In this document: one piece after another, positions 5,896 to 12,185 of the stretch
Numbering within the stretch: the first letter of the stretch is position 1
How the letters are laid out: each line of letters starts with the position of its first letter
Source of the DNA: Prevotellaceae bacterium UBA4301
Lineage (GTDB): Bacteria > Bacteroidota > Bacteroidia > Bacteroidales > Bacteroidaceae
Assembly: GCA_002395775.1 (NCBI GenBank)
Contig: DGUV01000006.1
Coordinates: 377 to 20,273, forward strand
DNA: 19,897 nucleotides
Reading direction: 5' to 3'
Made by a program: the position numbers and the translations under genes
Notes under the pieces: generated by a model
What the model saw: the letters and a program-made list of their open reading frames with translations, nothing else
What the model was told of the DNA's origin: nothing
Database searches by the model: none

Positions 5896-7872
5896 TTATC
5901 CTTCGAAGCAATATCCAAAACCTGGACGAGCCACTATGCAATGGGCATAGTTGCCCATCTTCTTGCGCAGGCGAGCCATATTGACATCCACCGTACGGTC
6001 GGTTACGACCACATCGCTTGGCCACACCTCGCGAATGAGTTCCTGACGCGAGAAGACGCGATTGCGATTGTTCAGCAAAAGCCAAAGCAGGTCAAACTCG
6101 GTACGGGTCAACGACACCTTCAGACCATCCACAACCAGCTGCTTCAACGACCCGTCCATCATCAAGCCTTCATAGCTCAGCGAGTCCTCGGAATTGACCT
6201 GAAGACGAGCCTCAACCACATTGACGACATAGTCGCCCAAGCGCTCACACTCATTCACCAAGTCAACAAAGATTGAGCTTACGGCATAGTCGCAGTCATG
6301 GTCCTCAATCGACTGCATATTCTCAGCACGCAGTCGGTCACGTATCTGGTTTATTTCGTTTTCGATGCGAAGTGTCTCGTTCAGATTATAATTCTCACGA
6401 CGACCGTTCACAATCAGGCACATCTGCATCAAGGCCTCTCCAGTGAGTTTAAGCATCTCACGGAAACCCTCCTTCTGCGCTTCGGAGAATTTCTTGCGAA
6501 CAGAACCGCGAAGGAACAGGATGCGACCCATCTTGAAACAAGAATCGCCGATGCTCTCCAACTCACCTACAGCACGCATCATGGAACGAATAAGGGCCTT
6601 CGTTTCATCACTCAAGTGGCCGTCACTCACTTGCTCGAGATAATGAGCAATCTCATTCTCCATATTGTCGGAGATTTCCTCGTACTTCTCTATCCGGCCA
6701 AAGAGTTTCTCTGCCTCGTCCTTCTTTTCCTCGTCAAGCAACATCCTCACCATTCCGAACATGCGTTGCATGCGGTCGGCAAACAAGGCCACCTCCTTCT
6801 GGGCCTGCAAGACCAAGATTTCAGGGGTACGCAACAAACCGCCCTCGATGTATTGCAGGCGAACGGGCTGGTCTTCAACCTGCTTTCCTTCCTTAATCAC
6901 CCAACAAACCAATCGCTCAATCTGAGGGATGAAACCAATGAGGATGGCGGTATTGGCAAGATTAAAGCAAGTGTGGAATGTGGCCAGGACAACGCTCAGG
7001 CGTTCGGGATTCGAACCATCATATCCTGCCAAGCCGCATACGAAGTCGATGAAGGGGTGAAACACGGTCAGAATCCAACATACACCGAAGAAATTGAAGA
7101 ACAGATGAGCAAAGGCTGCGCGACGCGCCTGTGTCGATGCCGTCATCGCAGCCAGATTTGACGTAACGGTGGTTCCGATATTCTCACCCATAACGAGGGC
7201 AATGCCCTGATAGATGGGCAGTGCACCGGAGGAACAGAGAATCATCGTGATGGCCATGACAGCAGCACTGGACTGCACACACATGGTCAGTATGCCACCA
7301 ATGAGCAGGAAGAGCAAGGTGGTGGTGAAACTGCTGGGATCGAAACTGGAGAAGAACTGCAGGACGACCTCGTTCTCACCGAGATTCATGTCGATACCCG
7401 TCTGACGCAGTGTGCCGAGGCCAAAGAACATGAAAGCAAGGCCGAAGAGGAAATCACCAAAGGTCTCGTGTTTTTTCTTATAGATAAGGAACATGGCTAT
7501 CACAAAGGCTGGCCACACGAGGTCGGAGAAGTTGAACGCAAAGCCTGCCGACATAATCCAAGCCGTGAGTGTGGTGCCGATGTTTGCTCCCATAATCACC
7601 GATATGGCTTGCGCCAACGACAACAGTCCAGCATTGACGAAGGAAACGGTCATCACCGTGGTGGCTGTTGACGACTGCACTGCCGCAGTCACAAGCACAC
7701 CCGTTATCATTCCCGTGAATCGGTTGGTTGTCATACGACCCAGAATGTGACGCAACTGCGGCCCTGCCATTTTTTGCAGAGCCTCACTCATTCGCTTCAT
7801 TCCGAATATGAGCAGGGCCAACGAGCCCAGCAAGCGGAATGCAATCAATAAATAACCTTGTGATTCTTCCAT
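5896..7872 (-). CDS. Na+/phosphate symporter with PhoU-like region and C-terminal OmpR/PhoB-type DNA-binding domain
   Basis: This 658-residue protein has three parts. Residues 1 to about 320 are an NptA/PF02690-type Na/Pi cotransporter with the inverted-repeat signatures QSSTATT (about 66-72) and QSSAAV (about 200-205), each followed by a GANIGTT- or GENIGTT-type motif, and several hydrophobic helices. Residues about 345-555 form a helical PhoU-like region rich in Glu, Lys and Met. Residues about 566-658 match the winged-helix domain of PhoB/OmpR response regulators: SYEGLMMDG...LVVDG, LTRTEFDLLWLL, SRQELIREVW, a DRTVDVNMARLRKKM recognition helix and the PGFGY wing. No receiver domain is present. 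Na/Pi symporters in this family are usually ~550-600 aa and lack such a domain. ATG 7872 is preferred to GTG 7962: it lies just after the -7 element, and the GTG is inside the aldolase terminator. The join is continuous with no stop or shift. The combined function is inference. Confidence 0.93.
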   Translation of the reverse strand: MEESQGYLLIAFRLLGSLALLIFGMKRMSEALQKMAGPQLRHILGRMTTNRFTGMITGVLVTAAVQSSTATTVMTVSFVNAGLLSLAQAISVIMGANIGTTLTAWIMSAGFAFNFSDLVWPAFVIAMFLIYKKKHETFGDFLFGLAFMFFGLGTLRQTGIDMNLGENEVVLQFFSSFDPSSFTTTLLFLLIGGILTMCVQSSAAVMAITMILCSSGALPIYQGIALVMGENIGTTVTSNLAAMTASTQARRAAFAHLFFNFFGVCWILTVFHPFIDFVCGLAGYDGSNPERLSVVLATFHTCFNLANTAILIGFIPQIERLVCWVIKEGKQVEDQPVRLQYIEGGLLRTPEILVLQAQKEVALFADRMQRMFGMVRMLLDEEKKDEAEKLFGRIEKYEEISDNMENEIAHYLEQVSDGHLSDETKALIRSMMRAVGELESIGDSCFKMGRILFLRGSVRKKFSEAQKEGFREMLKLTGEALMQMCLIVNGRRENYNLNETLRIENEINQIRDRLRAENMQSIEDHDCDYAVSSIFVDLVNECERLGDYVVNVVEARLQVNSEDSLSYEGLMMDGSLKQLVVDGLKVSLTRTEFDLLWLLLNNRNRVFSRQELIREVWPSDVVVTDRTVDVNMARLRKKMGNYAHCIVARPGFGYCFEG

Positions 7873-7880
7873 AAGTACTG

Positions 7881-7888
7881 CAAAGATA
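7881..7888 (-). promoter_or_regulatory. Promoter -7 element of the Na/Pi symporter gene
   Basis: TATCTTTG on the minus strand matches TAnnTTTG and lies 8 bp before ATG 7872. A TTTTG lies about 14 bp further upstream, closer than the usual -33 spacing. The gene therefore seems to have its own promoter just after the aldolase terminator. Confidence 0.6.
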
Positions 7889-7936
7889 CAAAAGAGATTG
7901 CACAAAACGAAATATTTTGCGTAACTTTTTAAAAAC

Positions 7937-7971
7937 AAAAAAGGGAACACACTCGCGTGCACTCCCTTTTT
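7937..7971 (-). terminator. Intrinsic terminator of fba
   Basis: AAAAAGGGA at 7938-7946 pairs with TCCCTTTTT at 7963-7971, with extra CAC/GTG pairing inside. On the minus strand the hairpin is followed by a T-rich run. It lies 19 nt after the fba stop and separates fba from the downstream Na/Pi promoter. Confidence 0.8.
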
Positions 7972-7989
7972 ATCCTGATTTACTGATAT

Positions 7990-8988
7990 TTAGAGCTTAT
8001 CGTTAGAACCAAGTACGTTCACAATCTTGTGGATGTACATCTTCTTCATGTTCTCGCGAGCGGGCTTCAGGTACTGGCGAGGATCGAAGTGGCTGGGATT
8101 CTCTGCCAGGTGCTTACGGATGGCAGCGGTCATGGCCAGACGGCTGTCGCTGTCGATGTTGATTTTGCAGACGGCAGACTTAGAAGCCTCACGCAGCTGC
8201 TCCTCGGGAATACCTACAGCGTCGGGCAGCTTGCCACCGTACTTGTTGATGGTGTCAACCTCGTCTTGGGGCACAGAGCTCGAACCGTGCAGCACAATGG
8301 GGAAGCCGGGGATGCGCTTCTCGATCTCGTGCAGGATGTCGAATGCCAATGGAGGAGGCACGAGCTTGCCGGTCTTCGGGTCGCGGGTGCACTGTTCGGG
8401 AGTGAACTTGTATGCGCCGTGGCTGGTACCGATGGAGATGGCCAGGCTGTCGCAACCGCTGCGCTTCGAGAAGTCCTCAACCTCCTCGGGGCGGGTGTAG
8501 TGGCTCTCAGCAGCGCTAACCTCGTCCTCTACGCCGGCCAGAACACCGAGCTCGGCCTCTACGGTTACGTCGTGCTGATGAGCGTACTCAACCACCTTCT
8601 TCGTGATGGCGATGTTCTCCTCGTAGGGGAGGGCAGAGCCGTCGAACATGACGCTCGAGAAACCATTGTCGATGCACTCCTTGCAGAGTTCGAAGCTGTC
8701 ACCGTGGTCGAGGTGCAGGGCAATCTGAGGATTGGGACAACCCAGTTCCTTGGCATATTCTACAGCACCCTGAGCCATGTAGCGCAGGATGGTGCCGTTG
8801 GCGTAGTTGCGAGCACCCTTGCTGACCTGCATGATGACGGGAGACTTGGTCTCCACGGCAGCCTGCACGATGGCCTGCATCTGCTCCATGGTGTTGAAGT
8901 TGAAAGCGGGGATAGCATAGCCACCCTTCACTGCCTTGGCAAACATTTCACGGGTGTTTACCAGTCCCAGTTCTTTGTAACTTGTCAT
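7990..8988 (-). CDS. fba: Class II fructose-1,6-bisphosphate aldolase
   Basis: This 332-residue protein is a zinc-dependent class II aldolase. It reversibly splits fructose-1,6-bisphosphate into DHAP and glyceraldehyde-3-phosphate in glycolysis and gluconeogenesis. Signatures are AIPAFNFN (25-32), LHLDHGD (91-97, with the catalytic Asp94 and a zinc-binding His95), VEAELG (143-148, zinc/substrate Glu), the SIGTSHGAYKF segment with another zinc His, and IVLHGSSSVP with the phosphate-binding Gly-Ser loop. Its length fits the ~330-residue Bacteroidetes form rather than the 359-residue E. coli FbaA. It has its own promoter with both elements at good spacing, a leader of about 50 nt and an intrinsic terminator, so it is probably a monocistronic housekeeping gene. 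Codon use is strongly biased, as expected for high expression. Confidence 0.97.
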   Translation of the reverse strand: MTSYKELGLVNTREMFAKAVKGGYAIPAFNFNTMEQMQAIVQAAVETKSPVIMQVSKGARNYANGTILRYMAQGAVEYAKELGCPNPQIALHLDHGDSFELCKECIDNGFSSVMFDGSALPYEENIAITKKVVEYAHQHDVTVEAELGVLAGVEDEVSAAESHYTRPEEVEDFSKRSGCDSLAISIGTSHGAYKFTPEQCTRDPKTGKLVPPPLAFDILHEIEKRIPGFPIVLHGSSSVPQDEVDTINKYGGKLPDAVGIPEEQLREASKSAVCKINIDSDSRLAMTAAIRKHLAENPSHFDPRQYLKPARENMKKMYIHKIVNVLGSNDKL

Positions 8989-9041
8989 AATGCTAAAGAT
9001 TTAATATAAAGGTTTTGTGTCTTTTTATCCTAATCGTGGCG

Positions 9042-9073
9042 CAAAGATACGAATAAGTGAGCAAAAAGCCAAA
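9042..9073 (-). promoter_or_regulatory. fba promoter (TTTG -33 and TATCTTTG -7)
   Basis: On the minus strand TTTG (9073-9070) is followed after 20 bp by TATCTTTG (9049-9042). This is the Bacteroidetes primary-sigma arrangement at its usual spacing. Transcription should begin near 9038, giving a leader of about 50 nt. The -33 element lies inside the hairpin that ends the upstream GH84 gene. Confidence 0.75.
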
Positions 9074-9089
9074 TGTATTTGAGCTTTTT
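9063..9089 (-). terminator. Hairpin terminator of the EEP-GH84 operon, overlapping the fba -33 element
   Basis: AAAAAGC (9063-9069) plus CAAAT (9070-9074) pair with ATTTG (9077-9081) and GCTTTTT (9083-9089), with one unpaired A at 9082. Read on the minus strand, this hairpin lies 17 nt past the GH84 stop and its 3' arm ends in five T residues. Confidence 0.55.
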
Positions 9090-9105
9090 CGAGCGACTGT
9101 ATTCA

Positions 9106-11019
9106 TTATTTTTGTTCTCTCAGCCATTGGAGGAAGGGGCGAAGCACCTGGCCTGAAGGCTCGGCCGTGCGCACCGAAAGGGCTATTTCGTTGCCCAGCC
9201 CCGTGAGTATCTCGAACTGGAAGCGAGAGTCGTTCTCCAGGTCTATCGTCTCGACGGAAGTATCGCCTTGCAGTCGCTGTACAGTCTCGCTCGTCATTGC
9301 TTCCAACTTCAAGACCCAAGGGCGGATGTCCTCATAGAAAAGGACATCGCTCTGCAGCGACGACGTCTCCATACCCTTCAACAAGCGGCAACACTCACCC
9401 ACCTTTTGCAGCTCTGCCACGAGATGCCGGGGATTGGGATGACCATCAGCCACAGTGCGCTTGTAATTGCCAACGAGATAGGACAGGGCATCGGCATCAT
9501 AATAGCGCAGATAGGGAATCAGCTTGCGAAGCGCAGACGCATAAGTCTTACCCACCACGGCCGGCAACGATGCCTCCCAGCTCTGCTGGCTATTGAATGC
9601 CGACTGGTTCCATGTGTAATCGGCCACGCTGAAAAGAGCTATTTTAGAGGCCTCACCCTGCTGCATGGGGTTTATGATGAGCGTATTGGTACCCGAAAGG
9701 TCAGGGATGAGATGTGAAAGGTTGTCGATGTGGGTCTCATCACGGAAATTGGCATACATGTCCATCATGAAGAGTTTGGTCACATCATTATCATTACAAG
9801 GATAGTTCCACCACCAACTGGTGTCACGCCCCAGGGACCGACGCACAAATTGCAGGTCACGATTGTTGGGCACAGACCACACATTAGCGCCCGTGATGTA
9901 GATGTTCACCTTGTTAGGCGTAGGACTGAGTGCCTTGAAGAACTCGTCAGCACGCTGGGATGAAACCCAGGAATAGGCATAGAGTTGGGGAACATAATGC
10001 AATGGTTTGACCGTATCGGTCGGAGCAGCCCCAACCTGATTCCAACGCGCATCCATGCGATGCTGGAGGTCGGACAGACGGTCGGCACCAAGTTTCAGCG
10101 TAAGCGCATCTGAAGGCACGCCCACATCATCAACGAATACGCCAAACTGGCGCACGCCCAGCTGATGCATGCTCTCAAACTTGGACATAATCTGCCCTAT
10201 GGTTTCATCCTTTGCGGCATCCACAAAGGCTGTCCCCGGATGAATGGCCCAGATGAAGTTGACCTTCGTTGCATGAGCCACACTGGTGATATCCCGCAGC
10301 ATCGACTGCGACAGATAGCCAATGCGCTCCTGCTCGGGAGTGATGGCTGTGGGATAAGGCTCCGACCAATAGCGCGAATGATAGGGGTCGGACTTGGCTC
10401 CATACATATATGTATTCATCTTATATCGGGCCATGAACCGAAACAGGTCCTTGGTCACCTCTGCACTATAGGGAACTCCGTAATAACCTTCAATGATGCC
10501 CCGGTTCTGGATGTCGGCATAGTCGTAAAGCGTGACACAGGGCATACCCGAGGTCTGCTGTTCGAGCATCTGCTCAAGCGATGCCAAGCCACAAAAAGTG
10601 GCATCGGTATTCTCACCCAGCACCACCACCTGGGCGTCGCCTCGCTTATCGGCCCGGAGGCTCAGTATGTGGCGGTCGAACTTAGGCAAGGAGAACACAT
10701 CACGACTCAGTCCCAACCTCTTGGCCTCCTTATCGGCCAATCCTTTCGACCCATTGATTCCAAGAAGTACGTTGGTTCGGTTCTTACGGACACGGTCACT
10801 GGTGACAGCCTCCAATCCACACGCCTCCACGACCTGCCGGGCACGGGCCACTGTAACCTCGTCGATACCAGGTTCGGCCACGATGCAGACTTGCCGGGTA
10901 AATCGAGCATGCCCCTGCACAAGCTCCTGCCGATGAGGCACTGGATAAATCTGATAAGCCGCCTGAGCGTAGAGTCCAGCAGCAAATGCTGTCAGGAGGA
11001 AGAAAAGGAATCGTTTCAT
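9106..11019 (-). CDS. GH84 family beta-N-acetylglucosaminidase (secreted)
   Basis: This 637-residue protein has a signal peptide (MKRFLFFLLTAFAAGLYAQA, cleavage near residue 20). An N-terminal beta-hexosaminidase-like domain (about 20-165) is followed by a GH84 catalytic barrel starting at RGIIEGYYGVPYS (173-185). Family signatures include MNTYMYGAKSDPYH (201-214), FIWAIHPG (255-262) and the adjacent Asp pair FVDDVG with Asp297/Asp298. These correspond to the catalytic Asp pair of O-GlcNAcase-type enzymes that act by substrate assistance. NPMQQGEASKIALFSVADYTWN is the conserved downstream segment. GH84 enzymes release terminal beta-GlcNAc from glycans, hyaluronan fragments or O-GlcNAc proteins; the substrate here is unknown. 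No CBM32 or fibronectin domain follows, so it is shorter than the well-known 737-residue Bacteroides enzyme. The start overlaps the EEP gene's stop in ATGA, indicating translational coupling. Confidence 0.93.
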   Translation of the reverse strand: MKRFLFFLLTAFAAGLYAQAAYQIYPVPHRQELVQGHARFTRQVCIVAEPGIDEVTVARARQVVEACGLEAVTSDRVRKNRTNVLLGINGSKGLADKEAKRLGLSRDVFSLPKFDRHILSLRADKRGDAQVVVLGENTDATFCGLASLEQMLEQQTSGMPCVTLYDYADIQNRGIIEGYYGVPYSAEVTKDLFRFMARYKMNTYMYGAKSDPYHSRYWSEPYPTAITPEQERIGYLSQSMLRDITSVAHATKVNFIWAIHPGTAFVDAAKDETIGQIMSKFESMHQLGVRQFGVFVDDVGVPSDALTLKLGADRLSDLQHRMDARWNQVGAAPTDTVKPLHYVPQLYAYSWVSSQRADEFFKALSPTPNKVNIYITGANVWSVPNNRDLQFVRRSLGRDTSWWWNYPCNDNDVTKLFMMDMYANFRDETHIDNLSHLIPDLSGTNTLIINPMQQGEASKIALFSVADYTWNQSAFNSQQSWEASLPAVVGKTYASALRKLIPYLRYYDADALSYLVGNYKRTVADGHPNPRHLVAELQKVGECCRLLKGMETSSLQSDVLFYEDIRPWVLKLEAMTSETVQRLQGDTSVETIDLENDSRFQFEILTGLGNEIALSVRTAEPSGQVLRPFLQWLREQK

Positions 11020-12059
11020 TGCATTTCCTTAATCAAGTAGCTGACGGTTGGCAAGTGGTCGCTGAAGCCATTGACCCAGACGCCGCTGGATGTGGTGCGC
11101 TTGGGCGAGCCCTTGTAACGGCCTTCTTGCTGAATAAGATAGTCTCGACGGAAAATGTGCCAAGCATAGAGCGTGAGGTGACGATAGTCCTTGCGCTCCT
11201 TCACATCGAGCAGGTTGCGGGAGAACACGATTTGGTCGAAAAGATTCCAACCACCTTGATAGGTAAGTGTCCCCTGCCCCTTTCCACGCAGCAATTCCCA
11301 CCAAGGATTAAAGAAGTCACCCTCGTCCACATCCTTCATCTTGCGACGTGCCCCCAACTGCTTGGACATTGACGAGTTATCGGGGTCATCGTTCATGTCA
11401 CCCATGACGATGATGCGCTGTTGAGGATCGGCCTTCGAAATACTGTCGGTAAGCTGGCGCACTTGCTTGCCGGCTATCTCGCGGAAGTAGCTGGTAGCCC
11501 CGCGGCTGGGCCAGTGACAGACAATGACGGTAAGCGGATCGCCATCAATGGAGCCCTGGACGGTCAGGTACCCACGAGTGGCACGTGTAGTGTCACCATT
11601 CTCATAGACGTAAGGCTGCAAGAACCACTTTGTGGGCTTGAAGATGGAAGGATTATAGATGAGAGCACAATCCACTCCACGCTTGTCAGGGCCTTCGATG
11701 TGGATAAACTTCATGCCTCGTGCCTTCATGCCCGGCTGATTGACCAGGTCGGACATCACACGGGCGTTCTCCACCTCGCTCACACCAATGATGGCAGCTC
11801 CACTGGGAACCTTGTCCGTGCCCAGGTCAAGCAGGACCCGGGCCATGTTCTTTACCTTGTTTTCATACTTATTCTTATCCCAGTGATACGAACCATTAGG
11901 AAGGAATTCATAGTCGTTCTTCCCTTCGTCATGAATGGTGTCGAAAATGTTCTCAAGATTGTAGAAGGCCACGGGATAAAGTCCGTACTTCTTTTCGGCA
12001 TGCAGGCTGACGGTTGCCATCAGCAACACGAACAGGGAGAATGTGAACTTACGTAACAT
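11016..12059 (-). CDS. Secreted endonuclease/exonuclease/phosphatase (EEP) family protein
   Basis: This 347-residue protein has a signal peptide (MLRKFTFSLFVLLMATVSLHA, about 21 residues) and one EEP-fold domain. Visible motifs are AFYNLENIFDT near the N-terminus (metal/substrate Asn), GVSEVEN (metal-binding Glu), CHWPSR (catalytic His), VMGDMNDDPDN (the Asp-x-Asn pair) and the C-terminal SDHLP (catalytic Asp-His). The fold is shared by DNase I-like nucleases, exonuclease III and sugar/lipid phosphatases, and the substrate cannot be told from sequence alone. Export suggests a role in breaking down nucleic acids or phosphoesters in the periplasm or outside. It is first in an operon with the GH84 gene (4-bp overlap). 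It is transcribed divergently from the TonB-receptor operon across a 126-bp region that holds two back-to-back promoters. Confidence 0.92.
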   Translation of the reverse strand: MLRKFTFSLFVLLMATVSLHAEKKYGLYPVAFYNLENIFDTIHDEGKNDYEFLPNGSYHWDKNKYENKVKNMARVLLDLGTDKVPSGAAIIGVSEVENARVMSDLVNQPGMKARGMKFIHIEGPDKRGVDCALIYNPSIFKPTKWFLQPYVYENGDTTRATRGYLTVQGSIDGDPLTVIVCHWPSRGATSYFREIAGKQVRQLTDSISKADPQQRIIVMGDMNDDPDNSSMSKQLGARRKMKDVDEGDFFNPWWELLRGKGQGTLTYQGGWNLFDQIVFSRNLLDVKERKDYRHLTLYAWHIFRRDYLIQQEGRYKGSPKRTTSSGVWVNGFSDHLPTVSYLIKEMQ

Positions 12060-12089
12060 ATTTATAAAGGTATTAGTTTGTATTTACGG

Positions 12090-12097
12090 CAAAGGTA
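12090..12097 (-). promoter_or_regulatory. Promoter -7 element of the EEP-GH84 operon
   Basis: TACCTTTG on the minus strand fits TAnnTTTG and lies 30 bp before the EEP start. Immediately upstream is a nine-T run instead of a clear TTTG -33 element. Confidence 0.6.
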
Positions 12098-12141
12098 CAA
12101 AAAAAAATGAAACGTCTTACAGGATATCCCTATTTTTTTAT

Positions 12142-12149
12142 TATCTTTG
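12142..12149 (+). promoter_or_regulatory. Promoter -7 element of the TonB-receptor operon
   Basis: TATCTTTG on the plus strand fits TAnnTTTG and lies 36 bp before ATG 12186. No strong -33 TTTG is visible at the usual spacing, which would be consistent with activator-dependent expression, although that is inference. It is 44 bp from the divergent EEP -7 element. Confidence 0.6.
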
Positions 12150-12185
12150 CCCTGTGGAACAAAATTATTAACAAATACTAACCTT

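Noticed and set aside
7888..7907. Pho-box-like direct repeat (ACAAAA twice) upstream of the symporter gene
   Set aside because: The two copies are 14 bp apart rather than the 11 bp typical of PhoB sites, are only six bases long and lie in A-rich DNA, so chance is likely.
7873..7962. A 30-residue N-terminal extension of the Na/Pi symporter from GTG 7962
   Set aside because: The GTG lies in the fba terminator hairpin, upstream of the -7 element. ATG 7872 gives a normal N-terminus for the family.
8029..9009. A 326-codon plus-strand frame opposite fba
   Set aside because: The aldolase on the other strand has all catalytic residues. The plus-strand product shows no recognisable domain and no promoter or start context.
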